Source of the DNA: Longimicrobiales bacterium
Lineage (GTDB): Bacteria > Gemmatimonadota > Gemmatimonadetes > Longimicrobiales > Gaopeijiaceae
NCBI GenBank assembly: GCA_028278645.1
Contig: JANQDZ010000024.1
Location: forward strand, 16,519 to 80,518
Direction of reading: 5' to 3'
Length of the DNA stretch: 64,000 bases
The notes under the pieces were generated by a model. That model ran no database searches, was not told the origin of the DNA, and saw nothing but the letters and a program-made list of their open reading frames with translations. Each line of letters starts with the position of its first letter. Position 1 is the stretch's first letter. The position numbers and the translations under genes were made by a program. Positions 1-8,159 of the stretch are shown here, piece by piece.

Positions 1-2
1 AC

Positions 3-545
3 CACGATGCCTGGGTGGATCGCCTGATGCGTGCCTATGTGGGGGACGAACTCGCGGACCTCCTGGGCATCGATCTCATTCTCGACCTGGATCGGACCAA
101 CGAGCTCTGGGATTTTGTCAGCACCCAGGAATTCCAGGGCGCCCCGCTTATGGACCGGCTCGGTGGGTGGCTCCAACAAACATTACCTATTCGAGATCAG
201 GATATGATCTGCTACCACAAGCAGTGGAGTTACTTCACCCGGTCTTTCGGCGTAGAGTGTGCGATCTATGTCGAACCCAAGCCGGGGATTCCGCCCTCAC
301 CCAGGCACGTTGCAAAAGTCATCAATGACGTCCAGGAGATGAACGTCCCAGTCCTCCTGGCCGTGAATTACTACGACCAGGACCAAATCCGCATGGTGGC
401 GGAACGGACCGGCGCGGTCCCCGTCATTATCCCGATGAACGTTGAAGGTGCTCCGAACACAGAGACCTTCATCGACCTCGTAGACCTTTGGGTGAACGAG
501 ATCACCGAAGCCTTCGCTTCTCAGCGGCCAGGCGGCCGACTGTAA
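3..545 (+). CDS. Metal ABC transporter substrate-binding protein (ZnuA/TroA family), C-terminal part
   Basis: The reading frame is open to the left edge, so the N-terminus lies outside the window; about 180 residues remain. The sequence resembles the C-terminal lobe of cluster A-I (ZnuA/TroA/MntA) metal-binding receptors, which capture Zn2+ or Mn2+ in the periplasm and hand it to an ABC-3 permease. The family assignment rests partly on the next gene, a clear ABC-3 permease 21 bp downstream on the same strand. The visible part has an alternating beta/alpha pattern with conserved acidic and aromatic positions, but the metal ligands cannot be fully identified without the N-terminal half. No ATPase gene is visible; it may lie upstream. 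Zinc, manganese or iron are all possible. Confidence 0.75.
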   Translation, partial: HDAWVDRLMRAYVGDELADLLGIDLILDLDRTNELWDFVSTQEFQGAPLMDRLGGWLQQTLPIRDQDMICYHKQWSYFTRSFGVECAIYVEPKPGIPPSPRHVAKVINDVQEMNVPVLLAVNYYDQDQIRMVAERTGAVPVIIPMNVEGAPNTETFIDLVDLWVNEITEAFASQRPGGRL

Positions 546-566
546 CTCTAACTCAGGCGCCTAGAG

Positions 567-1439
567 ATGCTTGATCTCATCGAAGTAATGCTCCCTCCCT
601 TCGCGGCCTGCATGGTGCTTGTGGGGCTTTTTTCCTATCTGGGAATCCACGTGATCGCGAGAGAGGTGATCTTCGTGGACCTCGCTTTGGCGCAAATGGC
701 AGCACTCGGAAGTACGACTGCGACCTTATTCCATGTCCGGCCCGACTCCCTGGTGGGATACGCCTGCTCCTTCGCCTTCACCACACTTGCAGCCCTGATC
801 TTCTCCCTGACGCATGTGAGAAGAGAGAAAAGAAGGGCTCCTCAGGAAGCCTTCATCGGAATCACCTTCGTCGTGGCTTCGGCTGCCGCAATCCTGGTGG
901 CCTCCAAGTCGGCTGCCGGCCATGAGGTCATCGAGGAAGTCCTGGTAGGGAGTATCCTCTGGGTGAACTGGGAGATCGTGATCCGACTCCTGCTGGTGTT
1001 CCTGGCGGTAGGGGCGTTCCACTGGTTCCTCAGAAAACGATTCCTCACAATCTCCCTGAGAGAGGAGGAGGCCGAGCGTCTCGGTTGGCGTATCAAAGGG
1101 TGGGATTTCCTCTTTTATCTCTCGTTCGGAATTGCGATAACGGCAGCGGTGCCGGTGGCCGGGGTCCTTCTGGTCTTCACATTCCTGGTCGTCCCGGCGG
1201 TAGTGGCCTTCCTGTTCTCGCGAAAAGCCGGTGTTCTGGTAGGAATCAGCTGGTGTGTCGGGGCCGTGGCATCCGCCTTGGGTCTGTACCTGTCCTTTCA
1301 GTTTGACCTTCCCACGGGTCCTCTGGTGGTTTGTGTGTTCGGGTTGGCCCTCCTCGTCGCTGGGGCTATGTCCACCCGCTTCCCGATGCCTCAGGCTGAA
1401 ACGGGTCCGCCCCTCAACGAGGTCGAAGGAGAGAACTGA
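567..1439 (+). CDS. Metal ABC transporter permease, ABC-3 family (ZnuB/MntB-like)
   Basis: A 290-residue, strongly hydrophobic protein with about eight predicted membrane segments, the usual length for ABC-3 permeases. It begins with a hydrophobic helix followed by the early family signature around residues 30-45 (REVIFVDLALAQMAALG), and contains a charged cytoplasmic stretch (residues 85-95, RREKRR) and the EEAERLGW-type coupling segment near residue 165, which contacts the ATPase. It forms the inner-membrane channel for Zn2+/Mn2+ import with the preceding binding protein. The 21-bp gap implies one operon. A strong hairpin follows the stop codon. The specific metal cannot be read from the permease. 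Confidence 0.9.
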   Translation: MLDLIEVMLPPFAACMVLVGLFSYLGIHVIAREVIFVDLALAQMAALGSTTATLFHVRPDSLVGYACSFAFTTLAALIFSLTHVRREKRRAPQEAFIGITFVVASAAAILVASKSAAGHEVIEEVLVGSILWVNWEIVIRLLLVFLAVGAFHWFLRKRFLTISLREEEAERLGWRIKGWDFLFYLSFGIAITAAVPVAGVLLVFTFLVVPAVVAFLFSRKAGVLVGISWCVGAVASALGLYLSFQFDLPTGPLVVCVFGLALLVAGAMSTRFPMPQAETGPPLNEVEGEN

Positions 1440-1493
1440 ATCGAGAGAGCCCCGGTCGTCCGATCGGAGGCTGAGGGGTTAGCTCCGGAAAGG

Positions 1494-1522
1494 AAGGGCC
1501 GGGTCGATACGACCCGGCCCTT
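1494..1522. terminator. Hairpin terminator between convergent genes
   Basis: Perfect 13-bp arms (1494-1506 and 1510-1522) around a 3-base loop, GC-rich and flanked by AA and TTT. It lies between the end of the ABC permease (+) and the end of lemA (-), so it can serve both directions, although the T-run is short. Confidence 0.75.
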
Positions 1523-1553
1523 TCCCCGTCAAGGCTCTGAAGGTGTGATGCCG

Positions 1554-2126
1554 TCAGGAGTCGGCACCCAGCTCCAACCTCGGCACAACCCTCTCGGCTT
1601 CGGTCCGTAGTTCGAAGAAAGAAGCCGGTTCAACATTCATCATGTTGGCGATCAGGTTGGTCGGGACGCTCTCTCTCAGAACGTTCAGGGTTCTGGCGTT
1701 CCCGTTGTAGAACCGCCGTGCGGCGGCGATGCGGTCTTCGGTGAGAGCCAGCTGCCGCTGGAGCTCCAGGAAGTTCCGATCGGCCTTCAGGTCAGGATAA
1801 CCCTCCGCCAGCGCGAAGACCTCCTTCAGGCCCATGAGAAGATTCGATTCGTCCGCCGCCTGGGTCGCCGCCTTCCCCTGGCTGGCAACCGCCAGGTTCC
1901 GGAGCTCGATGACCCGTGTCAGGACCTCCTTCTCGTGTTGGGCATACCCCTGTACCGTTTCGACCAGGTTGGGAATGAGGTCGTAGCGTCGCTTTAACTC
2001 CACGTCGATGTCGGCCCAGCTCTCTTGCAGGTGTTGGCGAAGCCTGACGAACCGGTTGACCGTCGCCACAACCCAGATGAGCAGAACAAGCAGGACCGCC
2101 AGAACGATGCCAAGCCCGGTATCCAT
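1554..2126 (-). CDS. lemA: LemA family protein
   Basis: A 190-residue protein with one N-terminal membrane helix (about residues 5-25) followed by an all-helical domain carrying the family signature: VRLRQHLQESWADIDVELKRR, then DLIPNLVETV, and later AYPDLKA-like and LTLTEDRI-like blocks. LemA proteins are membrane-anchored helical bundles of unclear role, often linked to envelope stress. I place the start at 2126, where an ATG is preceded by GGAGATAAGAGG; an in-frame extension upstream reads into the neighbouring gene. It sits 11 bp downstream of the 2138-2821 gene on the same strand, so the two are probably cotranscribed. Family identity is firm; function is not known. Confidence 0.92.
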   Translation of the reverse strand: MDTGLGIVLAVLLVLLIWVVATVNRFVRLRQHLQESWADIDVELKRRYDLIPNLVETVQGYAQHEKEVLTRVIELRNLAVASQGKAATQAADESNLLMGLKEVFALAEGYPDLKADRNFLELQRQLALTEDRIAAARRFYNGNARTLNVLRESVPTNLIANMMNVEPASFFELRTEAERVVPRLELGADS

Positions 2127-2137
2127 TGGTTGACCTC

Positions 2138-2821
2138 TTATCTCCTCTGCAACCGGTCGATGAGGTGGTCCGGCCACCGCTCCAGGAATGCCTGGAACCA
2201 GCCCGGTGCGCCGTCGAACGTCTCTGGATCCCACCGGCCCCAACCTTCGAGGATGAGGCAGACGTCATGGACGATCTCTACCTTGGGCGTGGGGCCTCTC
2301 ATGAGGAACTCCATCATGCCGGGGTGGATGACGTCATAAGCGAACTTCTTGTCACCGGACGTCACCCAGAATGCCCGACTGAACTCCTCTGATTCGAAGT
2401 CGATATCGTCAAACCCGATCCCACTGATGAGCTTGTCCCCTATCCCCTCACGGCGGATCAGAAGCTCCGGAAGCCCGACAAAAGGGAGCATAAATGCCGC
2501 ATAGCTGATCCGGTGCGTTTGGCTGTGCTTCCCGCTCCCCGTCGTATACTGGTAGTCACCCATTCGGACGTGGACCGGGTGCCCGGCAAGGGTCAGAACT
2601 CCGAACATGTTGTTGGTGGCCCGTCGAGAGTGACCCTTCCGGAAAACTGAATGGGCGTAGGCGTGATGGAGCTGTCTGTCCACACCGGGGTCGAACCCGA
2701 GCCCCAGCTTTCGAGCGACAGCCTTCAAAACCAGGCGACGCTTACGTTCGGCCTGTATTACCGCGTATATGATGGCGACGGCGGCGGCCGCGGCTACCAG
2801 TATGATGAGGAACTCGTTCAT
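2138..2821 (-). CDS. Membrane-anchored protein of unknown function, DUF3137-like, in operon with lemA
   Basis: A 227-residue protein with an N-terminal membrane helix (residues 3-24), a short basic linker (ERKRR) and a soluble domain beginning with ARKLGL, followed by beta-rich sequence with HVRMGDYQYTTGSGK and a C-terminal stretch rich in Trp. The arrangement (helix, basic linker, 'FGV…L' strand and 'fessef' acidic segment) resembles DUF3137-type proteins that commonly sit next to lemA, but I cannot confirm the family without a profile search. It directly precedes lemA on the same strand with an 11-bp gap, which argues for a shared envelope role. No catalytic motif is evident. Confidence 0.7.
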   Translation of the reverse strand: MNEFLIILVAAAAAVAIIYAVIQAERKRRLVLKAVARKLGLGFDPGVDRQLHHAYAHSVFRKGHSRRATNNMFGVLTLAGHPVHVRMGDYQYTTGSGKHSQTHRISYAAFMLPFVGLPELLIRREGIGDKLISGIGFDDIDFESEEFSRAFWVTSGDKKFAYDVIHPGMMEFLMRGPTPKVEIVHDVCLILEGWGRWDPETFDGAPGWFQAFLERWPDHLIDRLQRR

Positions 2822-2884
2822 ACCGCTCCAAGTTGTGCTTTGGCTCGGCCAGGGTGCAAGCCAATTAGTCCCGCCGGCGTATGA

Positions 2885-4018
2885 TTGAGCATGCGGATCA
2901 AGGCGATTGGCTCCGGGAACGCCCGAGCTCTGAATAGAATCCTCATTCTGCTGTCCGGCGCTATGCTGCTGGGTGGCTGCGGGGACTCACCGACCTCGCC
3001 TGGGCCTCTTCCTCCGGTAGAGCTGGCAGAGGCATGGCGGGAGGGGCCCCCGGCGTCGGAAGGATTCCGATCCAGGGAGGTGGAGGACGCCATCTCGGCG
3101 GCGGGTGCCATTCCGAGGATGATGAGTCTCCTCGTGGTGCGGAATGGGACCCTGGTCGTTGAGGAGTATTTCCGCGGGAACCATGCCGACAGCTTGAACG
3201 ACCTCCGCTCCGTCACCAAGAGTGTTGTTTCGACCCTGACTGGGGTCTCGATCCAGGCGGGTTATCTGACCGGCCTCGATCAAACCCTTGGGGAGATCCT
3301 CCCCGACGCACCCTTCCACTATCCGGAACAGCGGGCCATCTCCATCCGGCACCTCCTGACCATGAGTAGTGGCCTGGACTGGTTCGAACGGGGTGCCGTG
3401 GGATACAACGACTGGATTCTCTCCGAGGATCGGATCGAATACCTCCTGAGCAAGCGCATACTGGCCCCCCCGGGGAGTACCTTCAACTACAACAGCGCGG
3501 CTGTTCACCTCCTGGGGGTGGTGCTGGAGCAGGCGTCAGGGATGCCGCTACCGGACCTTGCCGACGATTTGCTGTTCGGCCCCATCGGCATCCCTCGCAG
3601 TCGATGGGAGCCCCTCGGTCCGCACCACAACGGCGGTGCCGGCATCGATCTTCGACCGAGGGATCTGGCCCGTATCGGTCAACTCTTTCTCCAGAACGGA
3701 TGGTCCGGAGAACGACAGATTCTCTCTGAATCCTGGATTCGCCAGGCCACAGCCCCCGTCTTCTCCTGGCGTGTCAACTATGGTGCCCTTCGGGCGGTGT
3801 CCTATGGCTTTTTATGGTGGACCGAAGACAGTCCCTGGGGGGGCGCGTACATGGCCTGGGGGTTTGGAGGCCAGTTTCTCTTCGTGCTTCCTGCTTTGAA
3901 CATGGTGGTGGTCGCCACCACCGAGTGGAGAGGCGTGAGTGCAGACGAGGGTTCGGACGCGGTGGAGGAGGCGGTTCTGGGCGTGATCGTCAACGGCCTG
4001 GTCCGAGCCGTTCGGTGA
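2885..4018 (+). CDS. Beta-lactamase-family serine hydrolase, lipoprotein
   Basis: A 377-residue class C beta-lactamase/esterase-like protein. It starts with a signal sequence ending in a lipobox (LLGGC near residues 28-32), so it is probably a lipoprotein facing the periplasm. The catalytic S-x-x-K is SVTK at residues 109-112, within DLRSVTKSV, and the catalytic Tyr is Y202 in the FNYNSA segment. The C-terminal half has the GGAGIDLRPRDLARIGQL and GFGGQ blocks typical of the family, as in 6-aminohexanoate-dimer hydrolase (NylB) and related esterases. The start may be TTG 2885 or ATG 2891; the two differ by two residues. Substrate is unknown: an ester, amide or peptide bond are all possible. 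It is divergent from the lemA operon. Confidence 0.88.
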   Translation: MSMRIKAIGSGNARALNRILILLSGAMLLGGCGDSPTSPGPLPPVELAEAWREGPPASEGFRSREVEDAISAAGAIPRMMSLLVVRNGTLVVEEYFRGNHADSLNDLRSVTKSVVSTLTGVSIQAGYLTGLDQTLGEILPDAPFHYPEQRAISIRHLLTMSSGLDWFERGAVGYNDWILSEDRIEYLLSKRILAPPGSTFNYNSAAVHLLGVVLEQASGMPLPDLADDLLFGPIGIPRSRWEPLGPHHNGGAGIDLRPRDLARIGQLFLQNGWSGERQILSESWIRQATAPVFSWRVNYGALRAVSYGFLWWTEDSPWGGAYMAWGFGGQFLFVLPALNMVVVATTEWRGVSADEGSDAVEEAVLGVIVNGLVRAVR

Positions 4019-4097
4019 AGGACGGGTAACCGGAACCGGGCCCGCTCTACGTCGTTCTGTCCCATCCCTTCCTCGATCTGCATATTGGGCCCTGGTT

Positions 4098-4829
4098 GTG
4101 GTGGGTCATCAAAAAACCAGAGGACCGTTCTTGGATTCCGCTTCCCTAACCGGCCAAACCCAGCGTCATCTCTGTTCCCCGGAGCTGCAGGATCTCCTTG
4201 GGGCCCCGGTCCATACCGGGGTAGTCGAGCCCTTTCTTTTGCTCAGGGGCGAGGCGGCTTCTGCCGGGTTCGACCTTCAGATACTCAGTGGATTCCGGAG
4301 CTTCCACCAACAACTCTCCATCTGGAATCGGAAAGCCAGGGGAGACCTTCCGGTCTTGGATTCCGATGCCAAGCCGCTGGATATCGGGGAGTTGAGCGAA
4401 CCGGCGCTGGTTTTCGCCATACTCCGGTGGTCGGCTCTACCCGGGGCATCGCGACACCATTGGGGCACGGACCTGGACGTTTTTGATGCCCGGACCCGGC
4501 CTCCCGGCTACGAGATCGAGCTCATTCCGGAGGAGGTAGACCCAGGAGGCATGTTCGGACCCCTCCATGACTGGCTGGACCGGAGGATGGCCGAGGCAAC
4601 GGCCTTCGGGTTTTTTCGACCCTACGATCTGGATCGCGACGGGGTCGCTCCGGAGCGATGGCACCTGAGCCACGGACCTGTGGCCGATGTCCACCAAAAC
4701 CAGCTCACTCTTCCGGTTCTCAGGGGCATCGTCGAAGAGGCCGACATGGAACTGAGAAGCGTGGTCCTGGAAAACCTGGACGAGATCTACGAGCGGTTTG
4801 TGCTCAACGTCGGAAGGCCTCCGGCATGA
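4098..4829 (+). CDS. D-alanyl-D-alanine carboxypeptidase, VanY-like (peptidase M15B)
   Basis: A 243-residue protein with the M15B zinc-peptidase pattern: SGFRS at 64-68, the S-x-H-x-x-G-x-x-x-D motif at 118-127 (ligands H120 and D127), and E-x-W-H at residues 186-189 (catalytic E186, ligand H189). Such enzymes trim the terminal D-Ala from peptidoglycan stem peptides. No signal peptide is apparent from the GTG start used here, so it may act on murein peptides in the cytoplasm. Its TGA overlaps the ATG of the next gene (ATGA at 4826-4829), a sign of translational coupling with an MpaA-like amidase that also works on murein peptides. The start codon is uncertain. Confidence 0.85.
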   Translation: MVGHQKTRGPFLDSASLTGQTQRHLCSPELQDLLGAPVHTGVVEPFLLLRGEAASAGFDLQILSGFRSFHQQLSIWNRKARGDLPVLDSDAKPLDIGELSEPALVFAILRWSALPGASRHHWGTDLDVFDARTRPPGYEIELIPEEVDPGGMFGPLHDWLDRRMAEATAFGFFRPYDLDRDGVAPERWHLSHGPVADVHQNQLTLPVLRGIVEEADMELRSVVLENLDEIYERFVLNVGRPPA

Positions 4830-5530
4830 GCTTCCGAGCCGAAAGGGACATCGGAGTTCTCCATTGGGACCCCACCAACTACGGGCTTTCTCACCTGGGA
4901 ATCCCTCTGGAGGTATGGCGGCCCTCTGGGACCTGCCGGGTCCTGATACATGCAGGGATACATGGCGAGGAGGGGGAGACCACCGTTGCGCTGTCCAGGG
5001 CCCTGAGGCTCTTGATGGAGCCGTCCCCTCATTGCGCCGCGGTTCTCGCAGTCAATCCTGACGGCTTGATCAGGGGGACCAGGGGAAATGCCCGGGGTGT
5101 GGATCTGAACCGGAACTTCCCAACAAGTGATTGGAGCCCCAGCCCGGTTCTGAATCGGTCCACCATGGAGTCGCCGAGGGAGGTGGAGTTCAGCCCTGGG
5201 GCGCGGCCGGGTTCGGAGCCCGAAACCAAGGCTCTCATCAGCTTGATTGACGAGCTGAAGCCGGATGCCGTGGTGGCCCTGCACGCCCCCCTTGCCTGCA
5301 TCGACGACGACAAGAAGGGTAGGCTGGCCCATTGGCTCGCTGAGAAGACGTCCCTTCCTCTGGTATCGGATGTTGGGTACCCCACCCCGGGATCGTTCGG
5401 CACGTGGGGTGCAGAGGTGGGGATCGATGTGGTCACCTACGAGTTTCCCCTTACCGACAACGACTCGCTGGTGAGGGATCATGTTCCAATCCTGGCCGAG
5501 TTACTGGCGGGAGATGCCTCGTGGTTCTGA
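4826..5530 (+). CDS. mpaA: Murein tripeptide amidase-like M14 metallopeptidase (MpaA-like)
   Basis: A 234-residue zinc carboxypeptidase of the succinylglutamate desuccinylase/MpaA type. Visible are the ligands H46 and E49 in HAGIHGEEG, the VNPDG and GVDLNRNFP blocks (residues 77-99), H153 in ALHAPLACIDD, and the catalytic E206 in TYEFP. The motif order and the 'PGSEPETKAL', 'GYPTPGSFGTW' segments match E. coli MpaA, which releases diaminopimelate from L-Ala-D-Glu-mDap during cell-wall recycling. ATG 4826 overlaps the stop of the upstream carboxypeptidase. The stop in turn overlaps the start of the membrane protein that follows. Context and motifs support a murein-recycling role; the exact peptide substrate is inferred. 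Confidence 0.9.
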   Translation: MSFRAERDIGVLHWDPTNYGLSHLGIPLEVWRPSGTCRVLIHAGIHGEEGETTVALSRALRLLMEPSPHCAAVLAVNPDGLIRGTRGNARGVDLNRNFPTSDWSPSPVLNRSTMESPREVEFSPGARPGSEPETKALISLIDELKPDAVVALHAPLACIDDDKKGRLAHWLAEKTSLPLVSDVGYPTPGSFGTWGAEVGIDVVTYEFPLTDNDSLVRDHVPILAELLAGDASWF

Positions 5531-6759
5531 ACTACATATGGATCGCGTTTTTCCTGGTTTCCCTCATGGTGGGGATCGTGCGCCTGGTGTTTTTCCAGGA
5601 CACAGAAATCTTCACGACTATGGTCAACAGTACCTTCGAGATGGCGGGGGTAGCCGTTGACATCTGTCTCGGGCTCATCGGCGTTCTGACCCTGTGGCTG
5701 GGCCTAATGAAGGTGGGCGAGAGGGGTGGGGCCGTGAACGTGTTGGCGAGGGTCGTCCGACCTTTCTTCCACAAGCTCTTTCCCGAGGTTCCCAAGGATC
5801 ATCCCGTTCATGGATCCATGATCATGAACTTTGCCGCGAACATGTTGGGGCTGGACAATGCGGCGACGCCTCTCGGGCTGAAGGCCATGCAGGAACTGCA
5901 GGACCTGAACCCGGACAAGGACACCGCCTCCAACGCCCAGATCATGTTCCTGGTCCTGAATACCTCAGGCCTCACTGTGATCCCCATCAGCATCATGGTA
6001 TACCGGGCGCAAATGGGGGCGGCCAACCCGTCGGACATATTTCTCCCGATCCTCCTTACCACCTTCTTCTCCACATTGGCCGGGTTGATTGCGGTTGGTC
6101 TCATACAGAGGATCAACCTCTTCGACCGGACGGTTTTGGCGTATTTGATCGGGCTTACTGGATTGGTAGGAGCGACAATTGTCTACTTCTCCCGACTCCC
6201 TCAGGACCAGGTAGAAACGGTCTCCAACGTCGTCGCGAACGTGATCCTCTTCGGGATCATCTGTGGGTTTATCTCCTTGGCCATGATCAGGAGGGTGAAT
6301 GTCTACGAAGCGTTCATCGACGGGGCGAAGGAGGGGTTTTCTGTCGTCATCAAGATCATCCCTTATCTGGTGGCGATCCTCGTGGCTATCGGGGTCTTCC
6401 GGTCGTCGGGAGCCATGGATTTCCTGGTGGCCGGGATCGGACAAGGTTTTGCCTTCTTCGGCTTTAACACCGAGTTCATCGAGGCCCTTCCCACGGCCCT
6501 CATGAAGCCCCTTAGCGGAAGCGGAGCGCGGGGCATGATGGTGGATGCCATGCAGACGTACGGCGCCGATTCATTCGTCGGCCGGTTGGCCTGCACGTTC
6601 CAGGGGGCCACCGATACCACCTTCTACGTGATCGCGTTGTACTTCGGTTCGGTGGGGGTGAAAAGAACCCGTCACGCCGTGCCCGCCGGTCTTTTTGCGG
6701 ACTTCGTATCGATCGTGGCAGGCATCCTCATCGCCTACCTGTTCTTCTACCAGGGCTAA
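5521..6759 (+). CDS. Nucleoside-recognition (Gate) domain membrane protein, fused SpmA/SpmB type
   Basis: About 412 residues with many hydrophobic segments and two Gate-type repeats. The first half carries GLIGVLTLWLGLMKVGERGG and the N-x-x-A-N-MLGLDNAATPLGLKAM block of SpmA. The second half carries the SpmB-like GAKEGFSVVIKIIPYLVAILVA and the PLSGSGARGMM, FQGATDTTFYV segments. In Firmicutes SpmA and SpmB are separate spore-maturation proteins; fused versions occur in non-sporulating bacteria and their substrate is unknown. I start it at GTG 5521, which overlaps the mpaA stop, because the upstream in-frame sequence is not hydrophobic and lies inside mpaA. Its coupling to two murein peptidases suggests it handles a cell-wall-derived solute; this is inference. 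Confidence 0.85.
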   Translation: MVLNYIWIAFFLVSLMVGIVRLVFFQDTEIFTTMVNSTFEMAGVAVDICLGLIGVLTLWLGLMKVGERGGAVNVLARVVRPFFHKLFPEVPKDHPVHGSMIMNFAANMLGLDNAATPLGLKAMQELQDLNPDKDTASNAQIMFLVLNTSGLTVIPISIMVYRAQMGAANPSDIFLPILLTTFFSTLAGLIAVGLIQRINLFDRTVLAYLIGLTGLVGATIVYFSRLPQDQVETVSNVVANVILFGIICGFISLAMIRRVNVYEAFIDGAKEGFSVVIKIIPYLVAILVAIGVFRSSGAMDFLVAGIGQGFAFFGFNTEFIEALPTALMKPLSGSGARGMMVDAMQTYGADSFVGRLACTFQGATDTTFYVIALYFGSVGVKRTRHAVPAGLFADFVSIVAGILIAYLFFYQG

Positions 6760-6813
6760 GCCGGTCGGGGCCTCCGCCCCAGAGGATCCCGAAGGCACCT
6801 CTCGGAACCGGCC

Positions 6814-6853
6814 CAAAAAAAGAAGCCCCGCGCGGTGCGGGGCTTCCTTTTTT
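6814..6853. terminator. Bidirectional intrinsic terminator
   Basis: Ten-bp perfect GC-rich arms (6822-6831 and 6837-6846) with a 5-base loop, an A-run on the left (6814-6821) and a T-run on the right (6848-6853). It sits between the convergent Gate-protein gene (+) and sat (-) and can stop both. Confidence 0.92.
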
Positions 6854-6880
6854 GTCTTTCTCTAGGACCGGCGAACCGGG

Positions 6881-8071
6881 CTACGCTTGGCTCTGGTAGT
6901 AGTCCATGAGAATCTTGGCGACCTCGGGTCGGGCGAACTCGGTGGGGAGAGCCTCTCCGGCTGAGAGCATGGCCCGGACCTTGGTGCCCGACAGGAACAC
7001 GAAATCTTCCTTCTGGTGACCTTCGGGAGCTTCCCGCATCATGATGACCTTGCCCAGCTTGGTCGAGTAGGCCGTGTGGTCGGCTTCGAAGATCTTCAGC
7101 AGTAGAGCGCCCTCGGGCACCTCGTCATGGAAGATGGTCTGGGCGTCGAACGGACCGTAGTAATCACCAACACCCGCGTGGTCCCGGCCGACGATCAGAT
7201 GCGTGGCGCCCATGTTCTGACGGAAGACGGCGTGAAGCACAGCTTCTCTTGGGCCGGCGTAGAGCATGTCGAACCCGTATCCGGTGATCTCGACGGAGTT
7301 CGGCGGGAAATAAAGCTCCACCATCTTGCGGATGGCAGCGTCCCGAACGTCAGCGGGGATATCGCCTGGCTTGAGCTTGCCGAGAAGCATGTGGATCACG
7401 GCGCCGTCGGCGTTCTCCCTCTCCATGGCCATGCGGACGAGCTCCTCATGGGCCCTGTGCATGGGGTTCCGAGTCTGGAAAGCGACGACTTTCTCCCAGC
7501 CGTTCTTCTCGATGGCATCACGGATCTGCATCGCGGTCCGGAAGGTCTCCGGGAAGTCGGCCTCGAAGTAGGAGTAGTTCAGGACCTCGATGGCGCCGGA
7601 GATGAGCGTCTTGCCCACAGTGTTGAAGGCCTTGACCCCGGGGTGCTCCATGTCGTCCGTGGCGAAGACCTTTTCGGTCATGAAGGCCATCTGCTCATCG
7701 GTAGCGGTCTCAACGGCGTCCACAGTCTGGACGGCCACGACCGGATTCCCGTCAACGTTGGGGTCGAGAAGGGCGATTCGCATGCCGGCCTCGATGCCGG
7801 AAGCGTCCTCGACGACGTTCACGATTGGAACCGGGAAAAACAGACCGGAGGTGGTCTCCATCTTCTCGGCCACGGCCAGCGAGTCGGCCAGGTTCATGTA
7901 CCCGGTGAGGGGGTTGAAGTAGCCGGATCCCATCATGACCGCGTTGGCGGCTGCCGCGGAGGAAACGACGATGGACTTCAGGCCGGCGGCCTCTTCGATG
8001 AGAGCTGCGCGTTTGGCGTCGTCGGCCACGTACAGGGGGTTGAGGGTGTCGGAACCGTGTGGTTTAAGCAT
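6881..8071 (-). CDS. sat: Sulfate adenylyltransferase (ATP sulfurylase)
   Basis: A 396-residue single-subunit ATP sulfurylase, ATP + sulfate to adenylylsulfate + PPi, or the reverse in sulfur oxidisers. It shows the QTRNPMHRAHEE active-site block (RNP 201-203, H205-x-x-H208) and the GRDHAGVGDYYGPFDAQ segment near residue 290. It lacks the C-terminal APS kinase domain seen in fungal and some bacterial forms. The homomeric Sat type is used in dissimilatory sulfur metabolism but also in assimilation by many bacteria. No aprAB, cysND, cysC or cysH is nearby, so the direction of flux cannot be decided here. An AGGGAG ribosome site precedes the ATG. It lies alone between a terminator and an unusual repeat element. 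Confidence 0.95.
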   Translation of the reverse strand: MLKPHGSDTLNPLYVADDAKRAALIEEAAGLKSIVVSSAAAANAVMMGSGYFNPLTGYMNLADSLAVAEKMETTSGLFFPVPIVNVVEDASGIEAGMRIALLDPNVDGNPVVAVQTVDAVETATDEQMAFMTEKVFATDDMEHPGVKAFNTVGKTLISGAIEVLNYSYFEADFPETFRTAMQIRDAIEKNGWEKVVAFQTRNPMHRAHEELVRMAMERENADGAVIHMLLGKLKPGDIPADVRDAAIRKMVELYFPPNSVEITGYGFDMLYAGPREAVLHAVFRQNMGATHLIVGRDHAGVGDYYGPFDAQTIFHDEVPEGALLLKIFEADHTAYSTKLGKVIMMREAPEGHQKEDFVFLSGTKVRAMLSAGEALPTEFARPEVAKILMDYYQSQA

Positions 8072-8159
8072 TCTTGAGTCTCCCTATGCTTTATTTTTTG
8101 ACGCTCTCTGGAGGCCGAATTGTGAGCCTGTTCTGTTGGCGTCGTTTTGCTTCCGTCGG

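Noticed and set aside
5404..5520. N-terminal extension of the Gate-domain protein starting at 5404
   Set aside because: The extra residues are not hydrophobic, lie inside mpaA and lack family conservation; GTG 5521 overlaps the upstream stop.
7127..8077. Plus-strand frame of 316 codons
   Set aside because: Antisense to sat, with no domain character and many His/Gly/Val residues expected of an antisense shadow.
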